NCBI GenBank assembly: GCA_029238935.1
Contig: JAQZBN010000001.1
Coordinates: 1-64,000 of the forward strand
Length of the DNA stretch: 64,000 nucleotides
Direction of reading: 5' to 3'
Source: Herbinix sp.
GTDB taxonomy: Bacteria > Bacillota > Clostridia > Lachnospirales > Lachnospiraceae
A program made the translations under genes and the position numbers. The notes beneath the pieces are model-generated. The model was not told the DNA's origin. It saw only the letters and a list, made by a program, of their open reading frames with translations, and ran no database searches. Each line of letters opens with the position of its first letter. Position 1 is the first letter of the stretch. Of this stretch, positions 20,208 to 28,898 are shown in pieces.

Positions 20208-20357
20208 TTATTTTGTTTCCTTGTGCGTTGTGTGGGTTCTACAGAACTTACAATACTTCTTAGTTTCCATTCTGTCTGGATGTGTCTTCTTTTCTTTCGT
20301 CATGTTGTAATTACGTTGCTTGCAATCTGTACATGCCAATGTAATCTTTACGCGCAT
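20208..20357 (-). CDS. rpmG: Ribosomal protein L33
   Basis: 49 residues ([17 protein letters not shown]...), too short to be listed with the longer frames but clearly real. Two CxxC pairs, CTDC and CKFC, form the zinc site of the C+ form of L33. The ATG at 20355-20357 has GGAGGTGG upstream. It is first in the rpmG-secE-nusG-rplK-rplA operon, as in many Firmicutes. Confidence 0.97.
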   Translation of the reverse strand: MRVKITLACTDCKQRNYNMTKEKKTHPDRMETKKYCKFCRTHTTHKETK

Positions 20358-20457
20358 TACTTCCACCTCCGATTTCTCTTAGTAGCGCATTATCACTTGT
20401 TTCGATAAGAGGTACTTTTTAGGGCATAAAAAAAAAGCCCTCTTTCTTCGCTTATCT

Positions 20458-20486
20458 AATATAACATACCAATGTTTCCACGTCAA
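20458..20486 (-). promoter_or_regulatory. Promoter of the rpmG-secE-nusG-rplKA operon
   Basis: Minus strand: TTGACG (20481-20486), 17-base spacer ending TGT, TATATT (20458-20463). The predicted start near 20451 gives a leader of about 94 bases. Confidence 0.8.
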
Positions 20487-20593
20487 CACATTTTTTGTCA
20501 GAGCTTTTTTCCGCTATTATTCTGTTCTATCATACAACTTTGTCTTATTTTTATCATACCACTTTATAATATATCTGTCTATTCTACTTTTTC

Positions 20594-20738
20594 ATTTCAA
20601 TACATCATTTTTTATTTCAACACTTCATTTTATCTTTCAACACATCATTTTATCTTTCAACACATCCTTTTTTATTACAACACATGATTTTATATTTCAA
20701 CGCATCATTTTTTATTTCACACATCATTTTACATTTTA
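20594..20738. repeat. Tandem array of about seven 20-bp units
   Basis: A degenerate unit close to CAACACATCATTTTATCTTT recurs with a 20-base period; two adjacent copies near 20639-20670 are almost identical and the outer ones have drifted, with the last being one base shorter. Each unit has one T tract, giving T tracts in phase every two helical turns. It lies 110-250 bases upstream of the rpmG promoter. Confidence 0.85.
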
Positions 20739-20905
20739 ACCCAAAACTATTTGATATGGTATTTAACATTATGTAGCGATTATTTTTCAATTTATTAATC
20801 AAATTAAGTCGAACTTAGGATTTCCCTTTACTCGATAATACTCACATTAGGAAATTCTTATATGATATCATTTTATTTCTTCTATATTAAGGTCAGAATC
20901 AAGTT

Positions 20906-20939
20906 CAGATCAGGATACTCTCTTGTACCCTGATCTGAT
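20906..20939 (-). terminator. Long hairpin after the subtilase gene
   Basis: A 14-bp stem (TCAGATCAGGATAC with GTACCCTGATCTGA, one G-T type mismatch) closes a six-base loop, 37 bases past the subtilase stop. A T tract is lacking on the minus strand, so it may act as terminator or mRNA end stabiliser. Confidence 0.55.
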
Positions 20940-20975
20940 GTAATAATATTATAATATAATAATGTAAGTAATATT

Positions 20976-23057
20976 CTATTCTCTCTTCACGATAATTACG
21001 CATGTGACGATCCTTCCACTGGAAGTTTTGGCTGTGATAGTTACTCTACCTTCTTTTTTAGCAACTACTTTACCGTTGGTAGTTACGAAAGCAATGGCCG
21101 AATTAGAGCTGGTATAGGTTACTTTATCCGTAGTATTTAACGGCTTTAGAAAAGCTCTTAACGGATATTGCTCTCCAAGCACCATTATCTTCTCATTTCG
21201 AACAAATTTTATTTCGGTTGCTTTTATCGTTTTAACATTAAGATGGTAAACCTTCGTATTACCACGGTAATCAATCGCATAGATACTGTATATTCCATCT
21301 TTATTTACTTGAAAGACACCTTTTCCACCGATTAGTTTAATCTCATATCCAGATCCTGCGCCAAGGAAATCCTCCATGGATCTCTCCCCTGCCAAGTACT
21401 TTACTTTCTTTACACCGCTTTGTTTATCGTTTACTCTAACCGTTATAGTTCGATTTAAGTAATTATCTTCGACTGTATAAGTAGATACGATGTCCGGCTC
21501 TTTTTTATCATCTTCAATGATACATGTTTGAATTACCGAATTACCAGCGTAGTCACTTATATAGAAGGTATAAGTTCCTGCCTTTTTAAAAACTACCGGA
21601 TCATCCGTGACTTTCGTTCCATTCATCCCACGATTAAAATCCGACTCCTTTTTTTCACCATTCAACCACTTGATTACTCGAATACCGGAACCACCTTTAT
21701 CCATGGCAACTACGGGTACCAAAAACTGTGACTTATCATAGATCATATTCAAGGTTACATCCGGTTCCTCTGTATCAACTGCCAGGCTTTCTGACATATT
21801 CACCGATTGTAATGCATCCGGAATTCCAGGATTAATCATAAATCCTTCTAAACCTTTAATCGGTTTCATCTTCGCCATCATAATTTCTTTAATGTTTTGA
21901 GGATAAGCATTCTCTGTAACCGAATATAACATTGCAGCGACACCGCTGACCTGCGGAGATGCCATGGACGATCCACTCATTGTAGCATATGCTCCTACCA
22001 CTGTACTGAAGATATCTTCTCCTGGTGCTGCAATGTCAACCGTCGTTGCACCATAATTTGACAAATTCGTCAACTTACCATTTGCATCTAAGTAGGTAAC
22101 TGATATTACGTTATCCAGTCGATAGCTGGCTGGATATATTGGACTGCTGTTATTATTCGAACCAGAGTTTCCTGCGGATGCCACAAAAAGCATATCTGAT
22201 TCTTCGATCACTGTCTTTAATTCTTCACTATATTGGCTAGTACCCCAACTCATATTACAGATATCGGCTCCCATCATGGCTGCATATTTAACCGCTTTGA
22301 CTGCATTTGATAAATTACCCGTTCCGGAAGGACCTCCGTTTATTTTAAGAACCATAATCTTTACATTAACATTGGATGCCACGCCCGCAATACCTACATT
22401 ATTATTGGCAACTGCTGCAATTATTCCTGCTATATGGGTTCCGTGGTCATCGTTATCCTGATTGGAAGCCACATACACCCCATCCTCTTCATCATATTGA
22501 TAATGGCAAACGGTGTTATCATTATTATAAAAATCCCATCCGTAAATATCATCAACAAAACCATTCTCATCATTATCGATACCATCATCCGGGGTCTCTT
22601 TTTCATTGACCCATATATTATCTGCTAAATCCGGATGTTTATAATCCACACCGGTATCAATAATGGCAACTACAACTTCCCGAAGCTTATCTTTATTCTT
22701 ATTTAACTTTACCCAAGCTTCTGAAGCATTCATATCAATATCTTGGGTCGATGCAATTTCTTGTCTGTATATTCCTGTGATATGGGTATAGAAACCATTA
22801 TTATTTAAAGCCCACTGTGTACCGGAATAAGTATCATCGCTGATCTTTGTAGCAGAATTTGGATGCACTGCTGTCAGACTATTAATATCTTCCGGATTAT
22901 TATCTGAAATTCTCTGAACTGATCCTTGCTTTATTTCATTATTAATCGAATAATTCACAATTGGAGAGGAATTATTTGTTATCATTATGGTGATCAGTAA
23001 GATGAGAAAACCGACAACACTTTGTAATATATGTTTTATATAGGTTCTATTCTCCAT
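20976..23057 (-). CDS. Subtilisin-like serine protease (S8) with Big-type C-terminal domain
   Basis: 693 residues from the ATG at 23055-23057, which has GAGGGG at correct spacing. An N-terminal hydrophobic segment (about 10-28) serves as signal peptide or anchor. The S8 catalytic residues are Asp in VAIIDTGVDYKHPDL (near 140), His in DDHGTHIAGIIA (near 210) and Ser in MSGSSMASPQVSG (near 370), with the oxyanion Asn in ASAGNSGSNN. Two immunoglobulin-like modules follow, then a Big_2-type domain at the C-terminus (YTSSNSAIAFVTTNGKVVAKKEG). It is likely a cell-surface or secreted protease. It shares its upstream region with a divergent AraC-type regulator. Confidence 0.93.
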   Translation of the reverse strand: MENRTYIKHILQSVVGFLILLITIMITNNSSPIVNYSINNEIKQGSVQRISDNNPEDINSLTAVHPNSATKISDDTYSGTQWALNNNGFYTHITGIYRQEIASTQDIDMNASEAWVKLNKNKDKLREVVVAIIDTGVDYKHPDLADNIWVNEKETPDDGIDNDENGFVDDIYGWDFYNNDNTVCHYQYDEEDGVYVASNQDNDDHGTHIAGIIAAVANNNVGIAGVASNVNVKIMVLKINGGPSGTGNLSNAVKAVKYAAMMGADICNMSWGTSQYSEELKTVIEESDMLFVASAGNSGSNNNSSPIYPASYRLDNVISVTYLDANGKLTNLSNYGATTVDIAAPGEDIFSTVVGAYATMSGSSMASPQVSGVAAMLYSVTENAYPQNIKEIMMAKMKPIKGLEGFMINPGIPDALQSVNMSESLAVDTEEPDVTLNMIYDKSQFLVPVVAMDKGGSGIRVIKWLNGEKKESDFNRGMNGTKVTDDPVVFKKAGTYTFYISDYAGNSVIQTCIIEDDKKEPDIVSTYTVEDNYLNRTITVRVNDKQSGVKKVKYLAGERSMEDFLGAGSGYEIKLIGGKGVFQVNKDGIYSIYAIDYRGNTKVYHLNVKTIKATEIKFVRNEKIMVLGEQYPLRAFLKPLNTTDKVTYTSSNSAIAFVTTNGKVVAKKEGRVTITAKTSSGRIVTCVIIVKRE

Positions 23058-23206
23058 AATACCCCTCATTTCTGTGATCTCTGTCAGTGTTGTGAGTTTA
23101 TGGTATTCCTACATATTGGCATTTCTGTGGCAGAATTTATACATTTTTGTTAATAAAACATTACAAACATAATTCGACAAAAAATTTATTTTGTAACAAA
23201 TTAGTC

Positions 23207-23235
23207 GTGCAAAATTCTTGTATTCATGGTATAAT
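23207..23235 (+). promoter_or_regulatory. Candidate extended -10 promoter of the AraC-type regulator
   Basis: ATGGTATAAT at 23226-23235 gives TGn plus a perfect TATAAT; the -35 position (GTGCAA) is poor. It is about 55 bases before the start codon. Confidence 0.5.
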
Positions 23236-23289
23236 AAAGTGTAATCTACACGTATCATGATATTTTAACACTAATGGGGGTGTGCATAT

Positions 23290-24555
23290 ATGAATATATC
23301 GAACCCAAATGAAAAGAACTCTATGACAATGAAAGAATTTTGGGATAGTTTACAGAAGGAAATTCTTTTGAAAAACCAAATTATTACACCAGAAGATATC
23401 TATTCTTACAATGAGAGAAGTTTTATATTTTTCATGTTTTATCGAGGATGTTCTCAAGGCGAAATACTAGCCTTCCAAAATATGCTCGATATTAGCAATA
23501 ACGGGTACTTAATGTTAGTGGATTTGAATCAGACTCAAAATAACACCGCAATTGATGTTAACCTCACTGATCGTTTCATTGCAAATTTTATTCGTAACCA
23601 GCTAAGTGATACTCGCATTGTAATCGGTCCAAATATTTCAAACCGCATTATTGTTCTTATTACTACAGAAGAAACCAGTTTCACGGACGACTTAAAAAGA
23701 GAAGCTTATGATAACGCAAAGAAATTAATAGAAAGTATGCACCGTGAACTTGCTTTATCGATAGCGATCGGAATCGGAAACTTATATTCGATTGAGTCTA
23801 TGTATACCTCTTTTATCGAAGCTCTTCGAAGTATTCGCTATTGCCAGAGAGGTCAGTCCCTTCATGTTACTGATATTGGAGACCATGCCTTTGAGAGTAG
23901 AAATTTTGATTACATTTTGGCACAAAAGCAGATGATAGAAGCAATTCGTTTGCAAAAGGCAACTGCTTATGATTATTTTGTTTTACTTATGAATCTTCTT
24001 TCACCATTGAATGATGAGACGAAACGAAACCGAATTCTCGAAATTTTAGTACTTGCAAACCAAGCGAAACGAATTGATGAAATGGTTGATCATGATTTCA
24101 TACATTATATCAGTCTAGCACAGGAATTATCAGCAGTTTCAGGTAAAGAACTTGAAGAATGGGCTTACAGAACATTTATATTAATTACAGGACATGTTGC
24201 TTCTAAGAATACTATAAATTATACAAATAAAATAGTAACTGCTACCCGGGAATACCTAGAGGCTCATTATACCGAAGATATTTCTCTTGAGAATGTTGCC
24301 GAACAAGTTAATATCAGCCCTCAATATTTTAGTAAATTGATCAAGAAAACTACCGGTTTTAACTTTGTTGACTGGCTTTCCATGTTACGAGTGAGAAAAG
24401 CAAAGGAATTACTATCTAATTCTAATTTAACCGTAAAAGAAGTATGTTTTTTAGTGGGCTATAAGGATCCAAACTATTTTAGCCGTATATTCAAAAAACG
24501 CCTGGGTATTACCCCAAGCGAATTTGTAAAATCAAGGATTAACAATATGAATTAA
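23290..24555 (+). CDS. AraC-family transcriptional regulator
   Basis: 421 residues. The C-terminal hundred residues form a double helix-turn-helix AraC domain (DISLENVAEQVNISPQYFSKLIKK and NLTVKEVCFLVGYKDPNYFSRIFKK, quoted in short: GYKDPNYFSRIFKK). The N-terminal part has no receiver domain; its middle segment (LSIAIGIGNLYSIESMYTSF) resembles the degenerate GGDEF-like region of YesN/PucR-type regulators. A GGGGGTG site precedes the ATG. It is divergent from the subtilase gene and convergent with the FliD-like gene, whose end it overlaps by 17 bases. Target genes are unknown. Confidence 0.92.
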   Translation: MNISNPNEKNSMTMKEFWDSLQKEILLKNQIITPEDIYSYNERSFIFFMFYRGCSQGEILAFQNMLDISNNGYLMLVDLNQTQNNTAIDVNLTDRFIANFIRNQLSDTRIVIGPNISNRIIVLITTEETSFTDDLKREAYDNAKKLIESMHRELALSIAIGIGNLYSIESMYTSFIEALRSIRYCQRGQSLHVTDIGDHAFESRNFDYILAQKQMIEAIRLQKATAYDYFVLLMNLLSPLNDETKRNRILEILVLANQAKRIDEMVDHDFIHYISLAQELSAVSGKELEEWAYRTFILITGHVASKNTINYTNKIVTATREYLEAHYTEDISLENVAEQVNISPQYFSKLIKKTTGFNFVDWLSMLRVRKAKELLSNSNLTVKEVCFLVGYKDPNYFSRIFKKRLGITPSEFVKSRINNMN

Positions 24556-25816
24556 ACAACATTCCACTGTAGATTGAAGTTACATACGGATTTGTAAATC
24601 CCAATTGTCTATGATTTGGATATGTAACAATTGTTTGATCAAGATATTCCATCGGATTGATTGCAATAGAGGCTGCTTTTTCAGTGAGTCTTGCAATGAA
24701 TCCGTTTTTTCTTTGAAACAGACTCTCCATTCCTCCATCCGCAGCTGCTTGATAAGCTAAGGTTTCATCTACCTGCATTCTCCCCTCCTCTGAGATGGAT
24801 ATTCCACAGGCTTCTAATTCATTATGATAGACTTTCGATAAACCTTGAAGCTCTTTTAGTAGTTTTAATGCTCTGTTGTGTTCCAGGGTCTCCTCAGTAC
24901 GAGCTTTCGCTACATTTACTAATTCATTATAAGTATCCGCTACTTTCTCTATGTGATTAAGTATTTTATTTCCGTCCGGAACCAGCTTAATCTCTACCGG
25001 ATCTTCACTGGCTTTTTTTAAACTAATTTGAAGTATATTGTCAATGGAAAAGGTGTTCGTATATGCTACTTTATGGGTATTGTTTAGATCAAACAGTGCT
25101 CCTTTTCCTGCCGCATGCAATCGATTTAAACCCAAGTATTCAACTACTCCAGTATCTTGTTCACCGATATCTTCTAAGGTAAAGCTTCTTTCACCGAAAT
25201 TTCCCGGAAAATCTGCTTCTAATTTAATACTGTTAAAGTTTCGTCCATGATTTTCGACAGAAGCAATAATACCAAGATCAGCTTTATTAATAATTTGAGC
25301 GATTTGATTCTGGTTTTCGAGATTATTAACTCTTTTTTTTACTTCGTAGCTTAAATTATGGCTTTGATCCTTCAAGTAGATACGAAAAGCATACACCCCA
25401 ACAGATAATCCAGATAAATCCCGATATAATTCCTTTCCTTTGTTCACCTGGTTTGAGGCTAAATTATGTAACTTCATAGTTAGCATCTCTGGCAATTGCT
25501 TCGTGTCATCAGTAAGAAGTTTCGCACTAAGTACTTCTTCATCGCTTACATAAACACTTTTGCTCATAAAGATACTTTCTTCTGGCGGGTCTGTAATTTC
25601 TTCCAGTTTATTCTTTATATTTAATGCTGCCTCTTTTATACCAAGAGCATAGACCTGACTTTCATTGGAGAGATTAATTTTATAGACAGGAGTTTGCTTA
25701 CTAGTATTAACTATACTACTATAAATTCTTTTAAGTTCCCCTCTTTTATGAGCATGGTATCTGATTTCATTCTTAGCATTATAGGTTTCAATCATATGAT
25801 TATAAGCTTGTACCAT
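24539..25816 (-). CDS. Orphan FliD-like protein
   Basis: 425 residues from MVQAYNHMIE, chosen because GGGAGGGACG stands before that ATG; the in-frame ATG at 25858 has no site. The protein is hydrophilic with no signal peptide. The part from about 260 (DNILQISLKK...VEIKLVPDGNKILNHIEKVADTYNELV, quoted in pieces) resembles the C-terminal domain of the flagellar filament cap FliD, including the 'aYNeLv' signature, and it ends with coiled helices and a terminal Cys. No flagellar neighbour is present, so it could be a divergent FliD or an unrelated surface protein. Function unproven. Confidence 0.7.
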   Translation of the reverse strand: MVQAYNHMIETYNAKNEIRYHAHKRGELKRIYSSIVNTSKQTPVYKINLSNESQVYALGIKEAALNIKNKLEEITDPPEESIFMSKSVYVSDEEVLSAKLLTDDTKQLPEMLTMKLHNLASNQVNKGKELYRDLSGLSVGVYAFRIYLKDQSHNLSYEVKKRVNNLENQNQIAQIINKADLGIIASVENHGRNFNSIKLEADFPGNFGERSFTLEDIGEQDTGVVEYLGLNRLHAAGKGALFDLNNTHKVAYTNTFSIDNILQISLKKASEDPVEIKLVPDGNKILNHIEKVADTYNELVNVAKARTEETLEHNRALKLLKELQGLSKVYHNELEACGISISEEGRMQVDETLAYQAAADGGMESLFQRKNGFIARLTEKAASIAINPMEYLDQTIVTYPNHRQLGFTNPYVTSIYSGMLFNSYC

Positions 25817-26050
25817 ACTCGTCCCTCCCTGTCTTGCCGATTTTGTCTTTCGTATCATAAGAACTACAATATAATAGTTCTTATTTTTTATATATCTACT
25901 TTAATCATAAGTAAATATTTCATTTACATTTAATTTCATTTTAAAGCATAATTTGTTATTATACAAGTATGAAAATAGTAATAATAAAAGGAATTTCGCC
26001 CTACTTAAGTGTCACCAAAATCCACATTAGTTTGGAGAAAATAAATAATA

Positions 26051-26092
26051 AAGCATGTAGCAACCTAGTCTTTTTGGGTTACTACATGCTTT
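26051..26092 (-). terminator. Terminator of the rnf operon
   Basis: Minus strand: AAGCATGTAG-TAACC pairs with GGTTG-CTACATGCTT, then TATTATTT. Begins eight bases after the rnfB stop. Confidence 0.85.
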
Positions 26093-26099
26093 TATTTTG

Positions 26100-26936
26100 T
26101 TAAGCTTGTTTCAGATTGATAACTTTTACAGGACATACACCCACGCATTTGCCGCAGTTTGTACATTTGCTGTAATCAATATAGGCTAGATTATCCTGAA
26201 CATGAATAGCATCGAACTCACAAGCTTTCTCGCAAAGCTTACATCCGATACATCCTGCTGAGCAGGCTGCTTTGACATCTTTACCCTTATCTTTGGAATT
26301 ACATGCAACTAAGGTTCTAGCTTTCTTAGGTACCAGTTCGATTAAAGATAGTGGGCATTGTGCTACACAAGAACTGCAACCACTACATTTTTCTTTATCT
26401 ACTACCGCAATACCGTCAACGATATGAATGGCATCAAACGCACATACCTTAACGCAAGAGCCAAAACCCATACATCCATAACTACATTTTTTATTTCCTT
26501 TACCCGGAACCATCGCTGCTTTCTTACAATCCTGTATTCCATAATACTCATATTTTACTTCAGTCTTATCGCAGGTTCCGGCGCATTTTACAAAGGCAAC
26601 TTTCTTTTCACTGGCGGTCGCTTCCTTACCAACTACTTTACCTATTTCAGTGTAAGCATCTTGATTCGCAACCGGACAGGCGTTGATAGGGGCATTCCCC
26701 TCTGCTATTGCTTTTGCTAATCCATCACAGCCCGCAAAACCGCAGCCACCACAGTTATTACCGGGTAATAGTGCTCTTACTTGGGATTCTTTTTCATCTA
26801 CCTCAACAGCAAACTTCTTACCAGCAATTCCAAGCAGCAATCCTATGATTAATCCGGTCATACCGACAATTAAGGTTGCCATTCCTAAACTCTGTAGATT
26901 AATAAGAACCGCCCCCGTAAGTAATTGTATCATCAT
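26100..26936 (-). CDS. rnfB: Rnf complex subunit RnfB
   Basis: 278 residues. An N-terminal membrane helix (about 10-38) is followed by the 4Fe-4S domain CGGCGFAGCDGLA near 62 and then several ferredoxin-type clusters (CSYGCMGFGSCVKVC, CSGCSSCVAQC, CIGCKLCEKAC, CTNCGKCVGVC). RnfB takes electrons from ferredoxin and feeds them into the complex. The number of clusters matches clostridial RnfB. It is the last gene of rnfCDGEAB and lies 12 bases after rnfA. Confidence 0.97.
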   Translation of the reverse strand: MMIQLLTGAVLINLQSLGMATLIVGMTGLIIGLLLGIAGKKFAVEVDEKESQVRALLPGNNCGGCGFAGCDGLAKAIAEGNAPINACPVANQDAYTEIGKVVGKEATASEKKVAFVKCAGTCDKTEVKYEYYGIQDCKKAAMVPGKGNKKCSYGCMGFGSCVKVCAFDAIHIVDGIAVVDKEKCSGCSSCVAQCPLSLIELVPKKARTLVACNSKDKGKDVKAACSAGCIGCKLCEKACEFDAIHVQDNLAYIDYSKCTNCGKCVGVCPVKVINLKQA

Positions 26937-26948
26937 ATGATTTCCTCC

Positions 26949-27524
26949 TTATATTAGGCCGGCAAATCCGAAGAAAGCCATAGCCATCAGACCTGCAGTA
27001 ATCAAAACGATTGGAGAGCCTTGGAAGGATTTTGGTACATCATTATATTCAATCCGTTCCCGAATACCTGCCATAATGATAATTGCAATGGTAAATCCTG
27101 TGGAAGTACCAAATCCATTTACTATTCCAGTCACTACGTTATAATCCTTTTGTACATTTATTAACGCTACACCGAGCACTGCACAGTTTGTAGTGATCAG
27201 TGGCAAATATACGCCGAGCGCATTATATAAAGAGGGTGTGTATTTCTTTAAAACCATCTCTACAAATTGTACCAATGCGGCTATTACTAAAATAAAGACG
27301 ATTGTCTGTAAATACTGCAATTCTGCAGGAACCAAAATGTAGCTATAAATTAAACTGGTTAACGCCGAAGCTATGGTTATAACGAAGATAACTGCAAATC
27401 CCATTCCTGCCGCTGTTTCTGTTTTCTTAGAAACGCCAAGGAAAGGACACAAGCCAAGGAATTGACTTAGTACTACGTTATTAACGAGCGCTGCTCCAAT
27501 CAAAACGATTATTAACTCTTTCAT
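26949..27524 (-). CDS. rnfA: Rnf complex subunit RnfA
   Basis: 191 residues, six hydrophobic helices, beginning with an ELIIVLIGAALVNNVVLSQFLG helix (short form: NNVVLSQFLGLCPFLGVS). The conserved Cys in LGLCPFLG and TNCAVLG fits the iron-sulfur site shared by RnfA and RnfE. It is an integral membrane subunit homologous to NqrE, and lies five bases after rnfE. Confidence 0.97.
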   Translation of the reverse strand: MKELIIVLIGAALVNNVVLSQFLGLCPFLGVSKKTETAAGMGFAVIFVITIASALTSLIYSYILVPAELQYLQTIVFILVIAALVQFVEMVLKKYTPSLYNALGVYLPLITTNCAVLGVALINVQKDYNVVTGIVNGFGTSTGFTIAIIIMAGIRERIEYNDVPKSFQGSPIVLITAGLMAMAFFGFAGLI

Positions 27525-27529
27525 CTAAA

Positions 27530-28270
27530 TCAATCCTCCTTCTTTGTAGATTTATTTACTGCATCCGTTTTCTTATCTTCCTTAATCATATCGCGGTTTG
27601 TAGAGCAAACGTTGCCTCCGCAGTGGGAACAATCTCCTCCGCAGGCAAGCCCGGCTTTATTCCCAGATCCATTCGTAGCAGAAGGTAATTTGAATTTATT
27701 TTGTAGTGCTGTAAGTATTGCCAAGACAAAGAAAGCACCCGGTGCAAGTATGAAGATAGAAATCGGTTCATAGGAGCTGGGCATGATTTGAAAATCAAAT
27801 ATAGTTCCATTTCCTAAAATTTCACGAAATGCTCCAATGATGGTAAGTGCTATGGTAAATCCGAGTCCCATACCGATACCATCAAACAAGGATAATCCAA
27901 TCGGATTTTTTGCTGCATATGCCTCAGCACGGCCAAGAATAATACAGTTTACAACGATTAATGGAATATAGATACCAAGTGCTTGATTTAATACCGGTAT
28001 ATAAGCCTTTAATAAAAGCTCTACAATGGTTACTAAAGAAGCAACTACTACAATATAAGCCGGAATTCTTACCTTATCCGGGATTATTTTACGCAGAGCA
28101 GCTATAAGCAGATTCGACATTGCCAATACAGCAGTGGTTGTTAGCCCCATTCCTGCTCCATTGATGGCAGAGGTAGTTACTGCGAGGGTCGGACACATAC
28201 CAAGCATAATGATAAACGTTGGATTTTCTTTAATAATACCATTACTTAGTCGTTCGATATATTTATTCAT
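27530..28270 (-). CDS. rnfE: Rnf complex subunit RnfE
   Basis: 246 residues from the ATG at 28268-28270, preceded by GGAGGTGGAGC; the upstream in-frame start lies in rnfG. Six membrane helices, with LGMCPTLAVT and VNCIILGRAEAYA as the cysteine-bearing conserved segments. The tail carries an extra Cys-rich stretch (CGGDCSHCGGNVC) not present in most RnfE proteins; it might bind metal. The gene overlaps the 3' end of rnfG by eight bases, so translation is probably coupled. Confidence 0.96.
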   Translation of the reverse strand: MNKYIERLSNGIIKENPTFIIMLGMCPTLAVTTSAINGAGMGLTTTAVLAMSNLLIAALRKIIPDKVRIPAYIVVVASLVTIVELLLKAYIPVLNQALGIYIPLIVVNCIILGRAEAYAAKNPIGLSLFDGIGMGLGFTIALTIIGAFREILGNGTIFDFQIMPSSYEPISIFILAPGAFFVLAILTALQNKFKLPSATNGSGNKAGLACGGDCSHCGGNVCSTNRDMIKEDKKTDAVNKSTKKED

Positions 28271-28898
28271 TTGCTCCACCTCCGAACTCTGAAGCATTTT
28301 CAGTCAGAAAATCAATTCCCGCATTCACTGCATTGACAACAGCCCTAGAGGTAATTGTTGCACCACTGATCGCATCAATTTGATCATCTGAGGAAGCTCC
28401 CGTTTTTACAACACTAAATTGTTCCACATTCTTATCTTTAAATTGATCTTTAAACTCAGGTTCATCAGCTAATTGACCAAGTCCGGCAGTTTCATTAATG
28501 GCTAAAGTTTCAACACCTGTTATCACACCTGCTGTAGAATAACCGATTGCCAGAGTGATCAAATCCTTATAACCTTGATTTGTTGTAACCTTAATAATAT
28601 AACCTGACATCTCGTTATTGCTCTTATATGCTGCCGTTATCTCGTCTATTGTAATACCATTATATTCAGCGTTTAAACTTGTTAAGTCTGTTTGCGTACC
28701 GAGGGCTGTTAGTGTTTCTTCTGTAGTTAGGGATTCTGCCTCAGGAAATACCAACTGATATGCTGCCAATTTATCTTCAATTTCTCTCTGCTTGATTGGT
28801 TCTTTGGTGATTTCATAAACATATCCCAGAGCCAAACCCGAGATTAAGGTAATTAAGAACAGGATAATTGCATCCTTCAACATCGTATTATTTTTCAC
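28263..28898 (-). CDS. rnfG: Rnf complex subunit RnfG (FMN-binding)
   Basis: 211 residues. One N-terminal membrane helix (about 9-28) and an extracytoplasmic FMN-binding domain. The flavin-attachment motif is SGATITS near residue 182, where the second Thr would carry covalent FMN. The start overlaps the end of rnfD by 11 bases. Confidence 0.97.
   Translation of the reverse strand: MKNNTMLKDAIILFLITLISGLALGYVYEITKEPIKQREIEDKLAAYQLVFPEAESLTTEETLTALGTQTDLTSLNAEYNGITIDEITAAYKSNNEMSGYIIKVTTNQGYKDLITLAIGYSTAGVITGVETLAINETAGLGQLADEPEFKDQFKDKNVEQFSVVKTGASSDDQIDAISGATITSRAVVNAVNAGIDFLTENASEFGGGANE

Larger units (their letters stand above)
20358..20975. other. Intergenic region upstream of rpmG
   Basis: 618 bases. 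In order it holds the rpmG ribosome site, a leader with GATAAG/CTTATC and AGGGC/GCCCT pairings around a run of nine T, the operon promoter, the 20-bp repeat array, an AT-rich stretch, and the hairpin after the subtilase gene. No credible protein gene. Confidence 0.7.

Noticed and set aside
20582..20740. CRISPR array
   Set aside because: The units are 20 bp, directly adjacent with no unique spacers, and degenerate; no cas genes are present.
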